From positions 5,093,501-5,157,500 of the forward strand of contig JABWDB010000015.1 of the NCBI GenBank assembly GCA_019614645.1: 64,000 nucleotides of DNA. The letters are read 5' to 3'. The stretch's first letter is position 1. Each line of letters starts with the position of its first letter. Position numbers and translations under genes: made by a program. Positions 1 through 12,539 of the stretch are shown here, piece after piece. The notes under the pieces are model-generated. The model made no database searches. It was given only the letters and a program-made list of their open reading frames with translations, and was not told the origin of the DNA. This DNA is from Stratiolaelaps scimitus. Lineage: Eukaryota; Arthropoda; Arachnida; Mesostigmata; Laelapidae.

Positions 1-841
1 CCTCTAGGCCGGTTCGGGGCAGACCTACTTTTCTCTCGACCGCGTGAGACCCCCGCCCGCCCGCCCGCCCCCCGCCCGCGGCCCCGCTCCATCGTTTCGT
101 CGAGGTGGAACATCGGAGAGGGACATGGAAGAAAATAGAGAGCAGCATTTGCTCCTCCGACGAAACGCTTTGCTGCCCTCAGCTTCTATTACCTTTCGTT
201 CAGGCTTTCGTATGGCGAGAGAGAGAGACAGAGAGAGATAACGTGGATAGAAAAAGAATCGTGGTGTAGCTACGGAGAGCGATGGAAGAAGCTGCCGGTG
301 GCCGCTGTGTGTAGCGGCCGCGCGACGCGGTAATGCACCTCCAAGGGCATCAACCCGACACACAGTAACGCCGGCCAACGTGGTCGGCTGGTCAAACCCG
401 AGGAACTGACGCGGCGAGGCTTCGTAACGACGAGGCGCAGCCAGTCGGGGATAGTGTTCTCTCGTAGGTACACGCTCCGAGTAGCGCAGTGGAATACAGA
501 CGAGAGAGAAAGAGGGTGCGATCGAAGAGCGAGCAGAGCCAGTACGCGGTTCGGGGTGGTCAAGTCGCCGGGGTATAGGACGTGTTTCACAAGGCGTTCT
601 GCTTTGGCACCGACAGAGTTCGTGGGCCCGATCGTATCTGGCTATCAGGTGTTTTCTATCGAGGACGTCGACACAACGTAAGCAGACACGGGTTAACCTT
701 GGAAACTGTCGACCAATAGCAATCGCGGATAGCGCGGGAGGGGCATCTGATGTCGGATTTGTATCTGAGGGTTCGTCGAGCTGCTGCTCACCACCGTTGT
801 CTAACCTTGGACAGATAGCCCTCGTCGATCCCATAGATAGA

Positions 842-860
842 CTCTCTCTCTCTCTCTCTC
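842..860. repeat. (CT)n microsatellite
   Basis: About 19 bp of CT dinucleotide. Similar short tracts occur at 13,460-13,480, 18,823-18,853, 32,343-32,362 (GA) and 35,232-35,252. Confidence 0.9.
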
Positions 861-2861
861 GCTCGGATTCAATGACGACACGTTTCTTTTCTTACAGGGT
901 TTCAGCTTGCATCGGCTTGCACTTCTCGGCAACTGCTGGCCACTGAGTATAGTGTTGGTACCAGAAGAGGTTGGCAAGAGTACAGGACGTTGTATCAGAG
1001 AGTACGATGTTCAGGCTCCGTTTCCAGGGTAAATCCGAGTTGGTCGTAACGGGGAAACGGGACGCAGGCAAATGTTCATGCTTTTTTTTTCTCGTTCTAG
1101 GTGTGATGATGAATGAAGGACAGCCGGGTTATATTTGCCTCGGGTCAGTTAATCGGATGACTTGAGAATCAGCCCTCGACTCGATCTATTTCAGCTGAAC
1201 TCTGCTCCCAGAGGCGATAAGATCATCTGAAATTAGGGTGTATAGACCCAATAACGGCCTGAAGCTGCCATTGTAAGATATGTACCCTAGTAGTGTAACT
1301 CGTGTATCTCGCAGTGCCAACATGTGCTAGTTACTAGACGTCAGCAGGAACAGCAGCCTAGACTTCTCGCCTGTAAGACATTCGACTGCAATATCAAAAA
1401 TGCGGTAGGCACATTTGCTTTCTTGTGCTGTAATTAATGATTCATATATAAAGCCGAAGTCGCCCATGTTAACTCACGACAGGCTGAAGCCAACCTTCAA
1501 GAAACAAAGCACTCCTGAACACACGTGGGTGATTCCCAACTATGTCAAAGAGGATAACTTTGTTCTCTCTAGAAGGAGTGCGTTCCTGCAGCTTCTTTAT
1601 ATTTGACCTTCGCGAATGGACAGGCATTTCACTCTGGCAACGAATCTCCTGGAGTAGGTGTGCACATTGCTAATTTATACCGAGTCAATCGATTATCCTC
1701 GAGAAATCCATTGCGAACGTTATCCTTAGGCCGCACCCTTTGGCCATTGTCAAAGGTTGCAGCCGCAGTGGAACTTGATGCGGAATCCCAGAGGCTGCCC
1801 ATCTGACCAGTCGGGCAGAGTGGCCCTTACAGCAGAATACATGCAGTGTCGCTATTGATGATCTTACGCTGCCGCAGTCAGCCAGTCAGGGCGGGGAGGA
1901 GTCGCACCGAAGCCACTACCTACCCCCCGGCATCTGCTCAGTGCTATTGCCCGCTCGTGTCCACATCTGATTAGCAATGTTAGCACTGATGACGCCTGCG
2001 GACGTGATGCCCTAGGGCTAGTATGTTGTTATTATGGGAGGAATCCGATGAGCCGGATTCCCGGGGCAGATTCAAATTTGCCGCGATCCCTGGATGGGCT
2101 TTCGCACAGGGTGCTAGTTCGTAAATGCGTACAGACACATGATAAAAAATTCTCCTGCAAAATTGACTTCAGTGCTCTGTCTGTCAGTTGATTCGCACCA
2201 GCTTTCGGTAGACGGGCATGCAAATCTCGCAGAGATATTCAACGGGAACAATCCACTTTGATTGACGACCTTACGAGAATACTACAAGCACCTGCAACGG
2301 GTGACGATGTCGACATACAGATTCATCCAAACTGTCAGTGAGGTCTGTGCGGACAAGGCGGCAGGATCATACCTGTAAACCTGCAGCGTACTTCTCTTTG
2401 CAGGTGTGAAAATCAAATGGTTCAGAATAAGCGTGAGAAACAGAGGGCATTTTGGAGTACGCGGTCATATTCAGACATTGTGCCACCGGCGTATCACGCG
2501 TACCCAACCCGGTAGCCGCTATTCCAAGAAAACAAGATGACCCGACGGGAATGCTTACGAAGGCTGACTTAATCACTGGTGCAGCTTTCGACTGATCAGT
2601 GCACAACATTGAAATAACATCAGTCATAGGCGACATAGGTTACACTAACGCCAGTATATCAACAACAGCGCTCAGTTCGTATCGGGTGACGCTGTGAAAT
2701 CGACAAGGCAAGTCGTATTCGAACCTGGTTCGCTGTTCCCGAAGCGTGTCTCTATCACACAAATGCAAACAGGCAAGTGCTTCATCCCGAGAGAGGATTG
2801 CATCATCACTCGTTAAAAACGTTGTCTGATCTGAGTCTCGTCTGTTTCGATCTACGTGGCG

Positions 2862-2930
2862 GGCCTCGGCTCTGAACATTTGGTAGTATTACGAGGTGAT
2901 GTCAGGGCCAATTTTACTTTATTTTCTATC
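2862..2930 (-). repeat. Fragment of a dispersed repeat, possibly the SINE tail
   Basis: This segment aligns by eye over about 70 bp with 28,553-28,625. Shared blocks on the minus strand are TGGCCC(T/C)GACA, (C/A)GTAATAC and a GAGC(C/T)GAGGCC end. The last part also resembles the AAATGTT..AG.GC(T/C)GAG tail of the SINE-like repeat at 50.58 kb. No tRNA-like head is visible here. Confidence 0.4.
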
Positions 2931-4211
2931 ATGTGGTACTCGGCAGGAATCGACAGATCAGCAAAAATTATAGGGATCTCCAGGTACTAATGCAAGGTGT
3001 TCACCACTGGACCGTGTGCGGGACTGCATCACCGTTCTTGTCTCAGTTAACTATTCCTCTCCTAAACAAAACATTTGGCGCAGAGAATACAAATAGTGTT
3101 GATATTCCATGATACGAGACAGAGAGCCATCGTACTTGCATAGATTGTGTAAAGGTATGTTCCTTGGCTCAATATACACGCGAATACATCTGATTCGAAC
3201 AGAATAGAGAGTTAAGTAATTGTGTGGGTCTATTAGAAGGAAGGATCCCTTGGACCAACGGATGTCGATCAGGCAGCCGACGTTGAATTTCCCCTGCACA
3301 CCGCGTATCTCATAGTGGTGACATATCTATCCAGCGAGACCAGCTCCAATGTCACTATTTAAATAGATGGTCCTCAATTCTCGAATCGGTGCTGGCTCCA
3401 TGTAAAATGAACTGCCGACATCGTAACAAGCGACAGTTTCCCGGGGAACTTCCTTGTTGCTCTTCCTGTTCGGCGTGAATTTCGCCATCTCTGCCCCTTT
3501 CCTGCTAGTCAACTCGTCCGGGATTTCAGAGCTTCTCGTCGTCCCCTCGGAGTCGCGACCGAATGCCGGTGCTGCAATTAATCCGCAAATCAACATGAAC
3601 AGTTATTATGGGTAGATATTTAAGGACGGATAAACAGAAGAGGCAACATTTTGTGACTGTGTCACCGAGGAGCACGAAGCGATGATGGCGGATGTTAGTC
3701 CGGAATAATTTTCGTTCAGCTCAAGAGTCCTTCATCGGGCAGCCCCCCTTCTTGACAGCGGTAATAGCAGATGAAGAGCTAGCTGAGTGTCTGCTCGAAA
3801 ATGTCGACTCAACCTCCCTTCATCTTCATCGGTCCAAATCCCCGTGTGCGTACGCCCTCAATATCCTTCACGACCTCACGGCCTCACCAGCTCGCTCTTT
3901 CCGAATTTCCGACGTCGCTCGTTTCCCTCTACGATCTTGGATAGATCCGAGATTTAGTGGGTCCCACTAGCTGCAATAGCACGTATGCTCGTCACAGGCC
4001 GCGGCTCTCGCTGCTCCCTACTCCCCTCTACCAACCAGGGGTATTGTGGGCTGCGCCGAAATACGACTAAATGAAATTCATGACTGCCGTCTATATACCG
4101 TACCCATACGCATACACGCGCAGACAGACAGTGAGTGAGACCTGCACCATAGTCGCACAGGCCAGTCAACGCTGTTGGGCAAAGCTATTCGCTTGGGGTA
4201 GACACCACCTC

Positions 4212-4283
4212 GCCCTAGTGCCCCCTGCCGACCTGGCGCCCCCTCCCGGCCTGGCGCCCCCTCCCGACCTGGCGCCCCTTCCC
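4212..4283. repeat. 18-bp tandem repeat, about 3-4 units
   Basis: Three near-identical units of GACCTGGCGCCCCCTCCC occupy 4,230-4,283, with a degenerate unit before them. Open frames across it are repeat translation. Confidence 0.85.
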
Positions 4284-4816
4284 ACAGTTTGCCGTTCGAC
4301 CTCGGCTAGGCAAGCAGACACCCATCCGCTCAGGCAGCGGATGATGTCGTCGACGGATCGGCCATCGGCTTCCACGAAGCATGTGGAGATGTTCGCTCAC
4401 CGCTCGGGTCGCACAGCGATTCCTTCTCCAGCCTCCTCCATCGTCGTCGTTCAGCTCGACCTCGTTCCCGTTACCGCGTCTCTCCTGTGAACGAGCGATG
4501 TGCTATCTTCCGTCGATTTGTATCGTTGCATACCCCGCGCCTCTTCGTTAGGCGATATGTGAAACTGGCGGAGGACTTCCAAGTGGAAAAACAGACCTGC
4601 CCGAGTTGTATAGGGTCAGTTAGCAATGGTGATGGTGGCGGTGGTGGTGAGTCAGCGAGTGAAAAAAAATCGCTAGTAAAATATCGACAAGCGAGTAGAC
4701 TGGATGGAACTGAATGAGTGGATGAACATTTGGCCGTCTACTATGCAGGGCACGAGGCGGAGTAGGTACGATACGGCCATGTATCTCCCATTTATTCCGA
4801 GATCATGGTGAGGCTT

Positions 4817-4818
<2 letters not shown>

Positions 4819-4870
<52 letters not shown>
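4819..4870. repeat. (AT)26 microsatellite
   Basis: Uninterrupted AT dinucleotide, the longest in the left half. Confidence 0.95.
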
Positions 4871-4876
<6 letters not shown>

Positions 4877-6926
4877 TGATAAAGATATGTGTTACGGAAA
4901 TATATATACGCGAGAGCATTGCGGTGTTGGGAGAAATCGCAAATATTGACCCGGTGCTCGGTGGCGGTAGACGACGAACTCCAGACGTCGAAGGCGCGGC
5001 GACAGTTGACAACCACCGTTGCCCATCTCCGTAGGGCAACATCAGTGTCGTCTGCGGCGACGACTAAGAGAGTAGGCTTCACTGGTGTCGAAACCTCTTC
5101 CTGTGCCGGCCTGCGCCTACAGAAGATGGAATTCGGCCAGTGTTCACCATCGCCGTGCACGGACTCAGTGTTACACCCACCCGCCCAGCCGACGGCCGAC
5201 CCGACCCCGCCGCCTACTCCAGCGGCCCCCACCGCGACAACGGATTGACGTCTGATATTAAAAAGAAGCTGTTGAGCTGTCCTAGCCATTCGCGCGGGGC
5301 GGGCGAATGTCTTCACGATGAAAGATGAGCGAGGCTCGACTACGAAGTACGCGGATCATAGCCACCCAGCCCCACTCTCCCACCAATGGCTACGAGTCAT
5401 CGCAAATGCGTATCGTGTCTATCTGTATCTTGTGTGTGCTCCTATGAGAGATAGAGGCGTTTCTTGCCAAAATACGCAATCCCCTCTCTCTCACTCTCTC
5501 TCTCTCGGTGCCACTGAGTAAGCAGGAAAGAGGGCTAAGAATAATCATCTGAATCCGAATGTGGCCAGGTCTCGTTCGGGCCTGATCTCGTGGCTGATCC
5601 CTGTCCGACGGGTCGGGGAAATTGGGGAGATGAAAGGCGGAGGCGGCGGCGACAGTAGCATCAGTAGCACGAATAATATTAAATGATCAAAGAGTACGCG
5701 GACGACGTGCGTAGATTGCATTTATATCGTCAGTGCTCCGTGAACGCTAGGAGCCGCAGATATGGATAACTAGATAAGGTGGATAAAGTGTTGCGAATTA
5801 CATCGAGTGGCACCTTGTCGAATACCGCATGACGCTACATAATCTTCTTGCCGTTGAGCAACAAAATGTACAAACCCACGGCGTTCGCTGAGTTCGAATT
5901 TGAATGTCGCGCAAACACAAACGAACTTACTGCCCAGGTGATATCTAGACTCCAGGTTCTTTTTTCTAAATTAAGTTAGAACCTCTTCGGTAAGGCGACT
6001 TAGGACAAGGCAACTTGTAGCTTAGCTTAACGATTGGATCAAGTGATTCGTGTTATTCAGCCAATGAAATCGGGTCTGCGCAATGACCACATTCATTCTG
6101 CGAGACTTGAGATTACACTCAACCATAGGAAACTAACGGAAGGCACTAATTAACCAGCGTAACGACCAGTCCCATCTTCCGGGTGCACACTCTTCAATAC
6201 ATATGCCGATGCTGCGTACCGCTGTCCGATAATTTCCGTCGCATAAACACCGTTTCAAAATTCGCATAATTCTTGACTAATTTTATAATTGATATGATAG
6301 GTAATGACAATTGAGATGGCACCTATCGAAACACGAGAGCGTAATGTGTTTTCTACTAAAAGTTACATTATATATCCTCGCGTATACGCATTTTGTATTT
6401 GCGCTGTATACGTGTGCGTAGCCGCTTTACTGGATGTATTCTATATATATATACATATATATATAGCATGTCAGATCCGATGCTATGGATAACTTAGCTG
6501 CTATAACAAGCTGAACATAATTAGCAGGGCATGTCATTGACGAAGGTCATGAAATTAATGTTCGTTCAATCGAAGTGTTGTCTTCTGCAGCACAAACTCG
6601 AAGTTCCGCACCAGAGCGAAGATTCACACATTCAGCCTCGCACTTGTCATCGATCCCCAGAGATCATAACGATTCGAACATGGAGACACAGTATTGCTTG
6701 TGTGCAATCTCCGTAAAATTCACACGACGACCAGGGAGAGCCGTTGGCACGCCGAACCAACTGAGGTGTGCTATGGTGATATTTTTCAGGGTATCTAAAG
6801 TAGCTGAAAAACAAGACGACAATCATATTAATGATAATACTAGCCCCTGTGTATAATTGGCTTATAAATAGATATGGACTCGTCGTATCCTCGCCCCCTC
6901 TATCCATATAGTCACCCAGTAAGCAT

Positions 6927-6958
6927 CGGAATACAATTTTATATAAAATTTTATTCCG
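6927..6958. repeat. 32-bp near-perfect palindrome
   Basis: CGGAATACAATTTTAT is followed directly by ATAAAATTTTATTCCG. The two 16-bp arms differ at one position and have no spacer. Confidence 0.85.
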
Positions 6959-9411
6959 TAACACAAATGTGCCTTTATTCTCAGCCGGAGGAAGGAAATA
7001 AAATCAAATCAAGATGACGAAGCTATGCTGTCAATTAAGCGTATCGTTATTAGTATTATTATCATTATTATTATTAGAACAATCAGCGCGCCAATTTCCA
7101 GGCAGAAACAGTCTACAGCTGCAATTTCCAGGACCAGCAAACTCGACCGCGTTCAGGGTGTGCGTTCCAAAGCACGCTCTAAGCAAGGTACTAATGTTGC
7201 TGGTCAGGCCCTGAGGGGGTCGTTTTTAGCAGCTGCTGCAAATGAGCTCGTGGGGCGCCGTATTACCCAAGAAAGCCCGTTCGTGTAGAGAACTTGAGAA
7301 AAGATAGCGAACCAATGAACATCCAACACAATCCAACACTGCTTTGTATTGGATATATATACACTTATTAGGCGAGCGGCTGGTCACGTTAGATGCAGCA
7401 GTTGGGACGAGAAGCCGATTTCGGGGGTGAACTGGACCGAAAGTAGCTCGTCGTCTGTGGTGGCGTCTTGGTGACCAGAGAGTCGAGACGATGACGAGAA
7501 AGTCAACGGTAGAGGCTCTGGTCGAACAGCAGCATAATGACAACTGGCGCACTCGGCACGGCTAGGCCTAATTAGCGCATTACGCGACGGCGGCAACTGT
7601 TCAGATGGGTGTAAATCCCGCCAGGTTCTCTAACTGTGAGCTCGGCAGGGTAGCCGATGCAACACAATGCCTCCGTTAAAAATGCTATGCGGGCAGATGC
7701 GTGTCCCGGGTCGTTTAGTTCCGTGGCATTCTGGCTAAAGAGCACCAGGGGGTGGTGGCGTCTACAAAATTTCGAATAAATTATCACATAGCGAAGTACA
7801 ACAAGTGCGAGGTGAAAAATTATGAAAATCATATAGAAATAACTAGTCAACGAACACCAGCGAACGTGGATGCCGAGAGTGCTGACAGGATGCCGGTGAC
7901 AGCAAGAGACGCTAGAATACAATCCACGGATAGAAGCAACGGACTGATGAATTTATTAGCCCGAAAAACAAATCAATAGTAGTAAGCCGTTCAGTTGGCC
8001 ACTCTGAAGAAAAGAGATCAACATGACATACACATTTCATCGCTGCCACAAATCAGTCTGACAGGTGTCAACAATTTAGTAATAGCAGTTCGTTGTTTAT
8101 TTTTCCTCATTCGGAATAGTTGTCCACCGCCGTGTAAGTAACCTATAGTGTAACCTGCATTGCTGCGTCGCTCACGCCTAACCTGAACTGGCGAACACCA
8201 CGAAAGACAACATACGGAGACTGAAGATATTATATAGCTACGAGATCTTCTCGCGGAGTTCAGCTGCGAAGATGCCCCCATCGCTTTTTTTTTCGAGTGC
8301 TGCTTTCAGCGGCCGTGGCGACAACCCGCCGGCCAACCGATCACTCTCGCCATTTCATGGCTTTTGCAGCCATTCGGTATCGTGAGCACGATGAAAGCGT
8401 TGAAGAGATATACAGATATATGTCTGTTCAATTTTTCATCGCCGCAAAGGCAGCTCAACTGGAAAGTGACACTTGAGACAAACGAACGACAAGCAAGTTG
8501 TTGTTGTTGTTGTTGCCATTGTTGTACCCGTTGTCGTGAACCCTCGGAGCCGGCCGAGCGGGAGAGGCTGGGGTTTCACTCCGAAATGGGGATAGCAGTC
8601 CGCTGTCGTAGTACAGGCAGTGCACAGCTGAAGGATGGAATCACGAATCCCGTCGATGTGAGGGGGTAGAGGAGGAAATCGAAGCAGAAGTCCCCTTTCA
8701 GCCTAGAGGTATTGTATGTGCGGGTACAATTGCTTATGTGCATTGTAACTGAGGTCGTGCTATTCAGGCGTCCAGGTTGAGAGATTTAGGTCGAGCCTTC
8801 TCCCCGTACGCTTTCGATGCGGTGAAAAATGTTGAAATCCTTTAAAGGACTTCTTGGAGCCATCTCGACGGCGAGATTCTCGCATTGAAGTCCTGTGTGT
8901 CGAAACCTATGCAGCTCGTCGAGGAACTCTACACAAGCAGGAGGTTTCTTAGTGTGTTCGTCGTGGACATTGCGAATGTGGACCTTTGGGTTTATTTTGA
9001 AATATTTGAATATACCTATATTCACACTCTTACACACGATGCTCTGTGGAAGCTGGCTTACTATAGTTTTTGTTATTTCGTGGTAAAATCATCCTGGATT
9101 TTAACAGAGCCCTTGGCTTGACGTCGATTAACCATTCGAGAAATGGCCGAACGTTTAAGTATAATACAAATTTACCTACAAATCAACACTTGTTCGACTG
9201 ATGAGTGAGCAACCCCGGTTCTCGAACACGACAAATAACGAAAATGGTCATTTAAATCGGTTAATTACATTTCATTGTTGTATAAACTCATCAACCTAAT
9301 TAACGCCGTAAAACATCGCTGTACTCCGAGGGTCATGCAGTCTTTTCCCGTTAGTTTCTGAGAGATCAGACCAGCGCGTTTCACTGAGGACAATAATAAG
9401 TTTCTGCGGGT

Positions 9412-9433
9412 AGCCCACTATGGGTAGTGGGCT
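9412..9433. repeat. Perfect 9-bp stem, 4-base loop hairpin
   Basis: AGCCCACTA, loop TGGG, TAGTGGGCT. No transcription unit is recognised around it. Confidence 0.8.
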
Positions 9434-12159
9434 TTGGGGAAACATTGCCAGCATGTCAATCTCGTGTGTATCTTAACATAACAAAATCACTTCAACAGGA
9501 GTTCTCCTAACAAAACAAAACTCAATACAGTTCAGCAGCAGTTTCCCGTGGAATATGATACGGCGTGCACCATAACTGTAGCAACTGCTAGCATTTAAGC
9601 ACAGTTTCTCCACACACACATGTGTGGTGGATATCTTCAAAGAAGCCGAACCCGCAGGATTGCGTCAACTCAACTCAGCCCGTTGTTAAAACGGCCAGCG
9701 CATAAAAGGCGGTTTCATATGATGCCGCCGCCACCACCTGGACCACAATCACCCCCCCCCCCCCACGTTCAGCAGTTCAGCATCGTGAGCCACACGATCT
9801 CCAGGGAACCAACGGTTCCTTCCGTCCACCTTTCCTCTCTCGCGTTGATGACGTTCGTTGTCGAAGGCGGCCGCGGTTGCCCCGCAGCAACTACTGTTTG
9901 TGTCGATGTTTGATCGGACGAGCGGTGAGAAGGGACGAGAAGAAAGAACACCGCGAACTGCATCGTAAAAAGGCTGGGAAGTGGCTGGCGCGGGAGCAGC
10001 AGCAGCAGCAGCCGAAGGATCAGACGCGGGTCATTCATTTGACAACGAGCGCCAATTTCCTGCAATTCGCCGCCATGACCACAGCCATAATAGGACCTGG
10101 TGGACGACACCTAACACCGGCGTTTTGGTTTTGGCCAGCTCGTTTTGGCCTGCGCCGATGTCCGCGTGAAGGGCGAACGCTGTATCAGCGTCCGGCTATG
10201 AGCCGGTATAGGCGTGTGTACACGCTACATTCAACCCTTAGTGCCGGTTGAAGGCGCGCTGGACCACCGCCGTGGGCAAAACCCATGACGCCTACGGCCG
10301 CTGCCCATTGTGACGGGACAGCCGGCGTCGGTCGCTTAGACCTATCTAGGCCGGCAAACGGTGGGGCGGAGCGTCGCTATACACGAATCAACGCTAACCG
10401 ACATCCCGCGTGCAGGTAGCGTTGTTGTTGAAAGTGCTCTCTCTCTCTTTCTTTTTCTATCGCCCTCTTACAGCTACAAGCGATCTTGGAAAGAAGTACG
10501 CAAGCATGGCACAGGGCTGTACGTCAGGTTCATATTCCTCTAGCGTCAGCATGTCGGGCCAGAGTTGCACGACGCGAAAACCTCATACCACGTTCCGCTG
10601 TACGAGCTGATCGTTCGGGGGCTAGCCAGACACGCCGAATTCAATCAGCTCAGCTCTGGTCTTAGTCGAGCGGCCAGCAGGTTGACTTCGTGCAATCTCT
10701 GGAGGAGTGGCCATTTCCTACAAAACGCGCGCCATGCAGAAGCACAGCAGTGTTAGATGAGCATCGTGTATGAGTGCCGTTGTGTTGCAGCAAGCTGGAT
10801 TGAGACTCGCTGGCTGGTTGGCGTACCGCCTCGCGCTCGCTGGTTATGGCCGCCCTGCCGGGGGAGGGCGGGCGGGCTGCGTTCGAGTTATATGAAGCAT
10901 TTCCGCAACCCGCGTGATCATGCAATGGGGGGGCGGAGGGGAGTCGGTGCGGGCACGAAGCAGCCGTTACGGCTGCATCAGCATTGCTTTCTCGTCGCGG
11001 CCAACCCTGCTCCTGATGCTGCCGGTACCGCCGCCGCCTATGACCACGTCGCTCTCGATGGCCAGAAACGCCGGCAGCGTTTACGGTGCAACATATAAAT
11101 AAATGGAATTATCTTTTTCCTTCGCTGTTGTTGGCATCCATGTCGCTGGGACAGCGGCGATGGAGTAGGTAGAGCCTTCGGAGGGTTGGACTACGGGTGC
11201 TTTTGAGGTGCTGGGGCGGTGTGCGACTTTATGGAGCAGCCATGGACGGAGTTCGAAGAAAGGAATGGCTGCCGGGAACGTCACCTATGGCCGAACGAAG
11301 AAAAAGAAGAAGAATTTTGAAAAAATGCGGCAAAAATATGTTCGATGGTCGATCACGAAGATGAAGTCTCACGCACATCTGAAGATGTCGTTCGGTGTTG
11401 TCTGTCGAGCTGCAGCCGGCCACGTATCTTGGTTGCTATGCACGAACCAGACCACCGGGTAATATTATCTTGTAGAAAGCTAGTTGCAATCAAGTGTAAT
11501 TAATGAACATTGTCTTCTCTTAAAAGAAAGTAGCTAAAATAAATAATAGCCTGTATAATTAGTCAAATTAAGGTGGTAATCAAATATCGGTGAGCACACG
11601 ACGGGAACAAAATGTTCGTATGCTCGACCGGAGCAAGCATCATCTATTTGTCTCATCGGATGCCCTTCAAGGGTTAAAGGCAAATTGTTGACATTGGCCA
11701 TATTTGACTATATTTCATTTATTATCTATGTTTTCCATTCATGTCTAGATTTTTCTAAACCTCTTTCTAAAGCTAAAGTCGGTGGTTTAAATAGGAAATG
11801 CCCATCGAGTGGTGCCGTAGCCCTGGGCACGTATGCAAGAACGGCTATTATCAATAAGATAGGTGGGTATTAGAGGGCGAGATATTCAGCTAAGGGTATT
11901 GTATTTGTAGATGATGACGTGTTCAGCAACTGAAAGCTTACCCTGCAAACGAATGCTGCTCGTTTTGCATGCAATCCGATAAAACTCTCTTTCTTTGACG
12001 GTGATGCAGCCCATGTGGGCGATGATAGTTGACCCAGTATCAAAATGACAAGAAGACAATACAACAGAGTGCAACCGCGCAAGTTGAAATATATACGAGT
12101 GCTAATTGTTTATATATGCGAGTGCTAATAATATGCGAATGCGAATACCTAATTGACCT

Positions 12160-12474
12160 GTGCAAGTGCGAGTTGACGGAGATTCTCACTTAGACGCTGC
12201 CTGTCGAGCTAATGAACCCGAATTAAATTGTCTATTCGAATACACGCATTTTACATATTCGACAAATGCTCCGCTTGTCACATAGAGTGCTAATTGACTA
12301 TGTCAAAATGTAAGGGCGACTTGACTCCTATTCCACGTGCAAGTGCCAGACGATTTGTTCAAGTACAGGTGCGAGTTGACATGCCGTCTGACGTGACCCT
12401 AATTGGCCCTAATTAAATCATTAATTATTTGAGCACACGCATTTTACACATCCGACGAACTCTCCGTTTATCAC
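12160..12474. repeat. Imperfect direct duplication, two copies about 195 bp apart
   Basis: Blocks GTGCGAGTTGAC (12,166 and 12,369), CCTAATT/AATTAAAT (12,221 and 12,411) and ACACGCATTTTACA (12,242 and 12,435) recur in the same order. Diverged flanking matches (TCGACAAATGCTCCG against CCGACGAACTCTCCG) extend the alignment. Copies span about 12,160-12,283 and 12,361-12,474. Confidence 0.75.
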
Positions 12475-12490
12475 AACGATTTTCGTTGTT

Positions 12491-12534
12491 TATAAAAAGC
12501 CACGTATAGGAAACTCGTCACGTCCCTTTTCAGT
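12491..12534 (+). promoter_or_regulatory. Possible core promoter: TATA box and initiator-like site
   Basis: TATAAAAAGC at 12,491 is followed by TTTTCAGTA at 12,527-12,535, which resembles the arthropod initiator TCAGT. The spacing of about 41 bp is longer than the usual 30, and no coding frame follows convincingly. It lies immediately after the duplicated block, which could be an upstream element or the U3 part of a solo LTR; AATAAA occurs at about 12,798. Confidence 0.2.
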
Positions 12535-12539
12535 AAAAT

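Larger units (their letters stand above)
1..12080. other. No supported gene; low-complexity and unique DNA
   Basis: Short frames on both strands overlap heavily and show no domains, codon pattern or splice context. Contents seen are a CT tract (842), a dispersed repeat fragment (2.86 kb), the 18-bp array (4.2 kb), (AT)26 (4.82 kb), a palindrome (6.93 kb), a GTT-rich stretch (about 8.5 kb) and a hairpin (9.41 kb). Confidence 0.5.

Noticed and set aside
4792..5316. Frame ending in a long Tyr-Ile repeat
   Set aside because: The repeat is simply translation of the (AT)26 microsatellite.
12160..12474. CRISPR-like array
   Set aside because: There are only two diverged copies of a long unit, in a eukaryotic sequence.
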